Shown piece by piece: positions 1 through 5,457 of a DNA stretch of 6,396 nucleotides. Position numbers and translations under genes: made by a program. Source of the stretch: Pseudomonas sp. (GTDB lineage Bacteria; Pseudomonadota; Gammaproteobacteria; Pseudomonadales; Pseudomonadaceae); contig JARDZH010000125.1 in NCBI GenBank assembly GCA_029240955.1, positions 1 to 6,396 of the forward strand, in the 5' to 3' direction. The notes below the pieces were generated by a model. It worked only from the letters and a program-made list of their open reading frames with translations. It was not told the DNA's origin and did not search any database. Position 1 is the first letter of the stretch. Every line of letters begins with the position of its first letter.

Positions 1-505
1 GCATTTCATGTACCCGGCCGATGCCGCGCAGGTAGTCGTCGCCCAGCGCCATGCCGGTGACTTCGGCGGGGCGCAGGAACGGCAGCGCAAGGCACCATGC
101 CCGTATTTCACCGTCGGCGTCGGGCAGCGGCAACAACAGGCGTTCGGCATCGAGCGTGCCGTCATCCAGCCACAGCACCCGTCCCAATGCGTGAGTGCGC
201 AGACGGCGCATCAACGGCGCGGGCAGTTCGATGCGCGAGCCGGAGTCGTGGTTGCCGGCGATCATCACGATGGTCAGCGACGGCAGTTGTTCGTGCGCCT
301 GAACGATGAAGTCGTAGAGGCGTTCCTGTGCTTTGACCGGCGGGTTGACCGTGTCGAAGATGTCGCCGGCGATCAGCAGCACATCGGGCTTGCGCTCCGC
401 CAGCCGGGCCAGCAGCCAGGTCAGGAAACAGGCGTGTTCGAAATCCCGTTCCTGGCCGTGGAGGTTCTGACCCAAGTGCCAGTCGGAGGTGTGAAACAAA
501 CGCAT
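1..505 (-). CDS. sbcD: Exonuclease subunit SbcD (N-terminal 168 residues, cut by the window edge)
   Basis: This is the calcineurin-like metallophosphoesterase subunit of the SbcCD (Mre11-Rad50 type) nuclease, which cleaves hairpins and processes blocked DNA ends in the cytoplasm together with the SbcC ATPase. The reading frame starts with ATG at 503-505 and stays open to the left edge, so about 168 of the usual roughly 400 residues are visible. The protein begins MRLFHTSDWHLGQ and carries the family's metal-binding motifs in order: D8-x-H10 (SDWHLG), G47-D48 in LIAGDIFDT, and G84-N-H-D87. These are the expected di-metal ligands, so the visible part looks intact. AAGG lies 7 nt before the ATG and supports this start. 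It follows batD after 39 nt on the same strand. The rest of sbcD, and probably sbcC, should lie to the left. The family call is very secure. Whether it is co-transcribed with the bat genes is inference. Confidence 0.96.
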   Translation of the reverse strand, partial: MRLFHTSDWHLGQNLHGQERDFEHACFLTWLLARLAERKPDVLLIAGDIFDTVNPPVKAQERLYDFIVQAHEQLPSLTIVMIAGNHDSGSRIELPAPLMRRLRTHALGRVLWLDDGTLDAERLLLPLPDADGEIRAWCLALPFLRPAEVTGMALGDDYLRGIGRVHEM

Positions 506-544
506 TGAATTACCTTGTCGTGAAGGAGCGAAGCCCGGCAGGCG
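506..544 (-). other. 39-nt batD-sbcD intergenic spacer
   Basis: This is the only non-coding stretch in the window. Apart from the sbcD ribosome binding site I see no -10/-35 promoter pair and no GC-rich hairpin followed by a T run. It is too short to hold a full promoter plus leader, so sbcD is most simply served by read-through from the bat operon or by a promoter inside batD. Confidence 0.6.
513..516 (-). promoter_or_regulatory. Ribosome binding site of sbcD
   Basis: AAGG on the minus strand, 7 nt upstream of the sbcD ATG. It lies in the short gap after batD, so sbcD translation can start independently of batD translation even if the transcript is shared. Confidence 0.6.
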
Positions 545-2197
545 TCACTTCGGGTACAGCGGCGGCAGGCCGCTGTCGCTCGTCTGGTCCTGAACCGGTA
601 CGGCGGCGGGGAGGGTACGGACCGCGCGCCACAGATCTTCGCCCAGCCAGAGCTGGCCGGTTTCGCTGTAGAGCGCGCCGTTCAAACCATCCAGCGCATC
701 GGACAGGGGCACGAAGCGCGCCGCCATGTCGGCCAGGGTTTCGGGTTGCTGACGCGCCCAGGCGTCCAGCGCCTGACGCGTGGCCTGCGGGTCATTGGCC
801 TGACAGGCCCGTTTGAGATCGTCCAGCACGGTGCGCGGGCTTGGCCCGGCCTGGGCGGTTCGCGCCACGGCGGGCAAGCCACGGGCGCGCCACCAGAGTA
901 TCGAGACGACCAGCGTGGTAAAGGCGAAGAACAGCGTACTCATCTGCCACGGCCAGACCGGCGGGCCGATGACGGTCAGCCCGTTGTCGCTGTCCACCGG
1001 AGCGTCGACCGCCAGCCCTGGATTGGCAGCAATCTGCAAGGTGCGGGCGGGCAGGCTGGTGTGTTCCAGGTGATCTTCCCGGGTATTCCACCAGGTGACG
1101 TCCACAGCGGGCAGCTCGATGGCGCCCGCGCGGTTGGGCACCAGCGCTTCGCGTTCTTCGCGAGTGCCGATCAGGCCGCGTTCGCTGGCCAGATTGTTGA
1201 GCTGTGGCTGGTCCGGGTAGCGGCGCAATCCCGTCACTTCGGTGGCCGGAAGCGGCGGCAACTGCGAACCGGCCTGACCTTCAGCCTTGAGCACCAGCGT
1301 GCGCGTCAGCGAGTCCCCGACCTGACTATTGCCCGGCTCAGGACTCCAGTTTTCTTCGAGCGTCAGGCTGCGCGCGGGCAGCCACGGCTTGTCGGCCGGA
1401 TAGTCGGCGGGCTTGGGTCGGACGGTCAGCGGCACCTGCGCGGAACTGACCCGCACCAGCTTGCCCGGTTGCGGGCCGAACGGGTTGGCGTTCTGCTGGG
1501 GGTTCTCGCCCGGCGTCTGGACCAGTGTCGCGGTGAAGACCTGGGCCGGAATCATCAGCACGCCGCTCTGCTGCGGGTACAGCGCATAGCGCATCTCGAT
1601 CACGCCGTGGCGCACGCCGTTGATCAGCTTTTCATAGGTACGCGAGTCGCCCAGTTTCTCGACCCGGGCTTCGGGAATCTGCAACGGCGTCATACTGCTG
1701 TCGTCGAACAGCGACACCGAATGATAAATGCGCAACGTCAGCACTGCCTGCGCCTGAACATAGGTCGACTCCTGATCCAGCGTGGCTTCGATGAACACCG
1801 GCGCCAGTTCGGTGCCAGCCTCCTGGCCGCCGCCCTGAACGACCTGCAGGGTCACCGGCTGGCTCTTGAGTTCGCCCAGTTGCAAGGCCGGAATGACCAC
1901 GCTGCCGGTACGCCGCGGCAGCAGGGTGATGATCCAGCGGGTGGTCGCTTCGGTGGTGCCGTCCAGCGTCGTCAGCCGGTTGAGCTGCCGGGAATCGCGG
2001 ACTTCGAAATCAGCTTCCAGACCGCTGAGGTCGGGCTTGCCGAACTGAGTGAAATCGCTGGTTTCCAGGGTCAGCTCGACGGTCTCACCGGCGAGCAGGC
2101 GCGTACGGTCGACGCTGGCGGTCAGATCGGCCGCCTGGCTCGACAGGGTCAGCAGCCCGAACAACAGGCCGGCCATCAAGGTGTACACGCGACTCAT
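545..2197 (-). CDS. batD: BatD family protein (exported, membrane-anchored)
   Basis: A 550-residue BatD-type protein, the last gene of the MoxR/Bat operon. Residues 1-22 form a signal peptide (MSRVYTLMAGLLFGLLTLSS, then a likely cut after QA). Residues 23 to about 412 form a large periplasmic region rich in beta-type sequence. It begins with DLTASVDRTRLLAGETVELT, the pattern typical of BatD N-termini. One transmembrane helix follows (about 415-435, ending LWWRARG), then a cytoplasmic tail of about 110 residues containing a helical stretch (VLDDLKRACQANDPQATRQA). No catalytic motif is visible; in the family it is regarded as a structural or interaction component. The ATG overlaps the stop of the preceding gene (ATGA), and AGGA lies 9 nt before it. 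Length and layout are normal. The family call is secure, but the molecular function is not established. Confidence 0.93.
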   Translation of the reverse strand: MSRVYTLMAGLLFGLLTLSSQAADLTASVDRTRLLAGETVELTLETSDFTQFGKPDLSGLEADFEVRDSRQLNRLTTLDGTTEATTRWIITLLPRRTGSVVIPALQLGELKSQPVTLQVVQGGGQEAGTELAPVFIEATLDQESTYVQAQAVLTLRIYHSVSLFDDSSMTPLQIPEARVEKLGDSRTYEKLINGVRHGVIEMRYALYPQQSGVLMIPAQVFTATLVQTPGENPQQNANPFGPQPGKLVRVSSAQVPLTVRPKPADYPADKPWLPARSLTLEENWSPEPGNSQVGDSLTRTLVLKAEGQAGSQLPPLPATEVTGLRRYPDQPQLNNLASERGLIGTREEREALVPNRAGAIELPAVDVTWWNTREDHLEHTSLPARTLQIAANPGLAVDAPVDSDNGLTVIGPPVWPWQMSTLFFAFTTLVVSILWWRARGLPAVARTAQAGPSPRTVLDDLKRACQANDPQATRQALDAWARQQPETLADMAARFVPLSDALDGLNGALYSETGQLWLGEDLWRAVRTLPAAVPVQDQTSDSGLPPLYPK

Positions 2198-3912
2198 CGG
2201 GATCTTTCCTGGTGTTGCTGTTCATAGCGGAATTTGCGTCGCAACAGTTCGCCCGGATTATCCGGGATTTTGCGCAGCCACTGTTCCAGCTCCTGCCGTC
2301 GCTCACCGGTCAGCTGGCTGTCCGCCGGTTGAAGAGGCGGGCGAGTGGTCTGCTCGTCTTCCTGCGAAAGCTCGCCCCCTGCGCGCCCGGCAGTGTCTGT
2401 CTGCGAGCTCTCTGCGGAAGTCTGGTCGCCGGGCTGCGATGCCTGCTCGTCGCGTTCAGCCGAGGATTGCGGTTGGTTCTGTGCGGACTGGCCGGTCTGC
2501 GGGTCGTCTTCGGTGGGCGGTGGATCAGCGTCTTCGTCGCCTTGATCGTCGGCCTGCTTGAGCAGACTTTCGACCAGCTCGCGATTGTACTGCGCGGCCG
2601 GGAAATCCGGCTGGCGTTCGAGTGCCTGATCGTAGGCGTCCAGGGCCGCCTGCAACTCGCCGGCACGGGCCAGTGCAGTACCGCGATTGTAGTGATCGGC
2701 AGGCGTGTCGCCTTGGGCGAAATAATGCGCGGCATTGGCGTAATCGCCGGCTTCGTAGAATGCTACCGCCTTCCAGCGCGGGTCTTCGAAGCGCTGTGCT
2801 GCTTCGGCCGGACGCTTCTGCTCCAGCAGCCGCTGCCCTTGCTGATCGGGGCGCAGCCACAGGTCCTGCAGTTCGAACGCTTGGCTCTGCTGCGGAACGG
2901 CAAGCATCAACAGCGGCAGACACAGCAGCCAGCCGCGACGTCCGGCGCAGGCAGCAATCAGCAGCAATGGCAGCAGCAGCCAGTGACCCTGATCGGCCCA
3001 TGCGTTGAGACGCACTTTCTGGCCGTCGTTGCGCACCTGCTGCGGACTGGCCAGCAGGCCAAGGCTGCGCAGGTCGTCATCGTCTGCACTGGCCTGATGG
3101 TAGCTGCCACCGATCTGTTCGGCGAATTCGGTGAGGCTTGCACTGTCGAGTCGCGGCACCAGGATTGCGCCCTGATCATCCTTGAGCAGGCTGCCATTTT
3201 CTTCCACGACCGGTGCACCTTCGGCGGTGCCGATGCCCAGCATCAACAGCGGGGGCGAGTCGCCTCGCAGGTGCTGGCGAATGCCTTCGCGCTCCTGTTC
3301 GCTGAGGGCCGATCCGATCAGCAGAATGCGCCCGCGGCCCAGATCCGCCTGTTTGAGCAGGTCCAGCGCCTTGCCGACTGCAAGGTCCGCGCGCTGCCCG
3401 GCCAGCGGCATGATCGAAGGCTTGATGGCTTCAAGCAGGTTGTTGCTGGTGACCAGATCGTCCGACAGCGGCACCAGTGTGTGGGCGCTGCCGGCGTAGA
3501 CGATGATCGCCGTCTGGGAATCGCTGCGCAGACGCAGCAGGTCCAGCAGCTTGCGCCGCGCCTGTTCCAGCCGGTTCGGCGGGCTGTCGGGGGCGAGCAT
3601 CTGCGGGGTCAGCTCCAGCAGCACCACCAGCGGATCGACCGGTTTCTGGCTGATCTGCTCGACGCGCTGCCAGCTGGGCCCGAGCAACGCCAGCACCGCC
3701 AGCGCCCAGGCGAGCCCCAGCGCCACCCATGGCAACTTGCTGCTGCGGCCCCGGCCGCCATCGAGCAAGACGGAATGAAACGCCGCCGGGAGAATCAGCT
3801 GCCACCGGCCGGTGCGCCTTTGCCGGTGCCAGAGACGCCACAGCAGGATGGCCAGAAGCGGGACGATCAGCAGCCACCAGGGCCGAAACCAGTGAGGCCA
3901 GAGCGCGATCAT
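2194..3912 (-). CDS. batB: BatB-like VWA protein fused to a BatC-like TPR domain
   Basis: A 572-residue inner-membrane protein. Two N-terminal helices (about 10-27 and 61-78) flank a basic loop, followed by a VWA-like domain (about 92-290). A third helix (308-323) and a fourth hydrophobic segment (328-340) lead into TPR-like repeats (about 355-450), including DHYNRGTALARAGELQAALDAYDQAL. An acidic Gln/Ser/Asp-rich linker (about 454-532) is followed by the tail WLRKIPDNPGELLRRKF. Where BatA has the metal-site motif DVSGS, this protein has ELTPQ (residues 100-104), and the later TDG motif is replaced by IGS, so classical metal binding looks lost. By the positive-inside rule the VWA and TPR parts face the periplasm. 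In Bacteroides-type operons BatB and BatC are separate genes; here they are one. The start is fixed by an ATGA overlap with the BatA gene and a strong GGAGG site. The symbol batB is assigned by family and position. Confidence 0.9.
   Translation of the reverse strand: MIALWPHWFRPWWLLIVPLLAILLWRLWHRQRRTGRWQLILPAAFHSVLLDGGRGRSSKLPWVALGLAWALAVLALLGPSWQRVEQISQKPVDPLVVLLELTPQMLAPDSPPNRLEQARRKLLDLLRLRSDSQTAIIVYAGSAHTLVPLSDDLVTSNNLLEAIKPSIMPLAGQRADLAVGKALDLLKQADLGRGRILLIGSALSEQEREGIRQHLRGDSPPLLMLGIGTAEGAPVVEENGSLLKDDQGAILVPRLDSASLTEFAEQIGGSYHQASADDDDLRSLGLLASPQQVRNDGQKVRLNAWADQGHWLLLPLLLIAACAGRRGWLLCLPLLMLAVPQQSQAFELQDLWLRPDQQGQRLLEQKRPAEAAQRFEDPRWKAVAFYEAGDYANAAHYFAQGDTPADHYNRGTALARAGELQAALDAYDQALERQPDFPAAQYNRELVESLLKQADDQGDEDADPPPTEDDPQTGQSAQNQPQSSAERDEQASQPGDQTSAESSQTDTAGRAGGELSQEDEQTTRPPLQPADSQLTGERRQELEQWLRKIPDNPGELLRRKFRYEQQHQERSR
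2207..2210 (-). promoter_or_regulatory. Ribosome binding site of batD
   Basis: AGGA on the minus strand, 9 nt before the batD ATG and inside the last codons of the upstream gene. Together with the ATGA overlap it supports the chosen start and coupled translation. Confidence 0.55.
2317..2553 (-). other. Low-complexity linker encoded inside the BatB-BatC fusion
   Basis: Residues about 454-532 of the VWA-TPR protein are almost entirely Asp, Glu, Gln, Ser, Thr, Pro and Gly, with no predicted helix core, and are probably disordered. They separate the TPR repeats from the C-terminal WLRKIPDNPGELLRRKF segment. The frame stays open through the whole stretch, so this is linker sequence, not a frameshift artefact. 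Confidence 0.75.
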
Positions 3913-4967
3913 TTCGGCCTCCGCAGACGTTGCAGCGATTCACGCCAGGGCAGCGCGCGCAGGCGATTGAGCAAACGCTGCAAGGCATGGTTGGGCCATA
4001 ACTCGCGCAAGACCAGCAGCAGGCTCAACAACAAGGCTCCTGCCAGCGGCATGTGGTAGAGCGCGATCGCCGGCCGGGTCTGCGTCGGCTGCTGGGCGAC
4101 CGGTTCCAGCGCGTCGAGCGCTGCCCGGATCTGTTCGAGCTGATCGCCGTCCCGCGCACGGAAGTATTGCCCGCCACTGATTTCGGCAATCTGCTTCAGG
4201 GTCGGCTCGTCCAGGTCCAGACTCGGGTTGAGCCCGAGCAGGCTTTGCAGACCACTCTCTTCAGGGTCCGCGCCGATACCGACCGGATAAATGCGCACGC
4301 CTTCCTCGGCGGCCAGTCGGGCGGCGGTGACCGGGTCTATCTGCCCGCCGTTGTTGGCCCCGTCGGTCACCAGAACCAGCACGCGACTGTGGGCCGGGCG
4401 CAACCGCATACGCTTGAGCGCCAGGCCGATGGCGTCACCAATGGCGGTGTTCTTGCCGGCGATGCCGATTTTCGCCTCATCCAGCCAGACGCGAACCGTG
4501 CGGCGGTCGAAGGTCAGCGGGGCCTGCACGAACGCCTGACTGCCGAAAAGGATCAGCCCGACGCGGTCGCCTTCGCGGCCTTCGAGAAAGTCGCCCAGCA
4601 GGTGCTGAACCAGCACCAGTCGGCTGACCTCGTCGCCTTTCCATTGCATGTCCGGGTAGTCCATCGAGCCGGATACATCCACCGCGATCAGCAGGTCACG
4701 GCCGCTGGCAGCGACGGGCAGTGGTTCGCCGAGCCATTGCGGGCGAGCGGCGGCAATCAACAGCAACAACCAGACCAGCAGCATGGGCGCGCGCTGGCGC
4801 CAGACGGGCAGGTGCGCTCGGGCGCGACGCCCGCTCAAGCCTTCAAGCTCGTTGAGGAAACTGACCTTGAGCGCCGCTTCGCCGCTGTCTGCCGCCGGCA
4901 ACAGCAGACGCATCACCAGCGGCAGCGGCAGCAGGGCGAAGGCCCAGGGCCAGACGAACTCAAACAT
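3909..4967 (-). CDS. batA: BatA-like VWA domain membrane protein with intact metal site
   Basis: A 352-residue inner-membrane protein. Helices lie at about 5-23 and 60-76, with a strongly basic loop between them. The VWA domain (about 88-290) follows, then a third helix (about 306-321) and a basic C-terminal tail of about 30 residues. The metal-ion-dependent adhesion site (MIDAS) is complete: D97-x-S99-x-S101 in VDVSGSM, T174 in GKNTAIGDA, and T201-D202-G203. Charge distribution places the VWA domain in the periplasm and the loop and tail in the cytoplasm. VWA domains of this family bind partner proteins through the metal ion, and in MoxR/Bat operons they are thought to work with the MoxR ATPase; the partner is not identified. 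The start overlaps the DUF4381 gene by 8 nt (ATGTTTGA), and only a weak GGA lies upstream, consistent with translational coupling. The symbol batA is assigned by family and position. Confidence 0.93.
   Translation of the reverse strand: MFEFVWPWAFALLPLPLVMRLLLPAADSGEAALKVSFLNELEGLSGRRARAHLPVWRQRAPMLLVWLLLLIAAARPQWLGEPLPVAASGRDLLIAVDVSGSMDYPDMQWKGDEVSRLVLVQHLLGDFLEGREGDRVGLILFGSQAFVQAPLTFDRRTVRVWLDEAKIGIAGKNTAIGDAIGLALKRMRLRPAHSRVLVLVTDGANNGGQIDPVTAARLAAEEGVRIYPVGIGADPEESGLQSLLGLNPSLDLDEPTLKQIAEISGGQYFRARDGDQLEQIRAALDALEPVAQQPTQTRPAIALYHMPLAGALLLSLLLVLRELWPNHALQRLLNRLRALPWRESLQRLRRPK
3918..3922 (-). promoter_or_regulatory. Strong ribosome binding site of the VWA-TPR gene
   Basis: GGAGG on the minus strand, 5 nt before the ATG at 3910-3912 and within the last codons of the BatA gene. 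It is the best Shine-Dalgarno match at any junction in this operon. It fixes the start and suggests new ribosome loading here in addition to coupling through the ATGA overlap. Confidence 0.75.
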
Positions 4968-5457
4968 GTTTGCGAATCCAGGTATCGACCGCCTGGGTCA
5001 GGCCGGTGATCGCCTTGTCGTCCAGCTTGCACTCAGGTTTGTACGCGCCTTCGACGAGGATCATCCAGCGCGTCAGGCCGGCGGCCGGGCAGCGGTTGTC
5101 GAGAAACGCCAGCCACTTGCGGCCGTTGAGGGTGTGGCTCTGGCTGTGCGGGTAGTGATTGCGGCACAGGCGCTTGAGCAAGCCGTTGATCTGCTGCAGC
5201 CAGGCACCGGCGGGAGCGCCGTCGTAGGGTTTGGGCAGACTCGCCAGCTCAGCCAGCGCCGCAACGCGAACCGGGTCCAGTGGCTGCTCGCTGCGTGGCG
5301 GGCGGCGTTTGACCACCGGCAGCACGCGGCGCAGTCGCCAGATTCCCCAGCCGAGCACGGGAACAAGCAACAGCAGCAACCACCAGCCGAGCGCCAGCGG
5401 CCACCAGTCGACAGGGGCCGGCTCGATCAGCGGCTGCAGTTGATCGAGGGGATTCAT
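4960..5457 (-). CDS. DUF4381 domain-containing membrane protein
   Basis: A 165-residue protein of the DUF4381 family, a regular member of proteobacterial MoxR/Bat operons placed between the DUF58 and VWA genes. It has a short N-terminus ending in PAPVDWWPLALGWW (the family's Trp-rich signature) and one transmembrane helix at about 22-40. A basic stop-transfer stretch (RLRR, then KRRPPR) follows. The C-terminal domain of about 100 residues contains HTLNGRKWLAFLD, also typical of the family. By charge the C-terminal domain is cytoplasmic, where it could meet the DUF58 protein or the MoxR ATPase; that placement is inference. The ATG overlaps the DUF58 stop as ATGA. I see no good ribosome binding site before it, so translation probably depends on termination and restart by the same ribosomes. 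No enzymatic motif is visible and the function is unknown. Confidence 0.9.
   Translation of the reverse strand: MNPLDQLQPLIEPAPVDWWPLALGWWLLLLLVPVLGWGIWRLRRVLPVVKRRPPRSEQPLDPVRVAALAELASLPKPYDGAPAGAWLQQINGLLKRLCRNHYPHSQSHTLNGRKWLAFLDNRCPAAGLTRWMILVEGAYKPECKLDDKAITGLTQAVDTWIRKHV

Noticed and set aside
529..552. Inverted repeat (CGAAG with a 14-nt loop) spanning the end of batD, considered as a terminator.
   Set aside because: The stem is only 5 bp, starts inside batD, and is not followed by a T run on the minus strand.
2317..2553. Possible frameshift or foreign insertion in the VWA-TPR gene because of the sudden change to Gln/Ser/Asp-rich sequence.
   Set aside because: The frame is open on both sides and continues into a recognisable C-terminal segment, and the base composition resembles the flanks. 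A disordered linker explains it.
746..5009. Three long plus-strand open frames (746-2227, 2212-4059, 4053-5009) that interlock end to end opposite the bat genes, with others opposite sbcD (8-508) and the DUF58 gene (5475-6059).
   Set aside because: Each is in exact codon register with the minus-strand gene opposite it. In that register an antisense stop arises only where the real gene uses TTA, CTA or TCA codons, which GC-rich pseudomonads avoid. The translations are rich in Gln, Arg, His and Ala, match no family I recognise, and the minus-strand genes are unmistakable.
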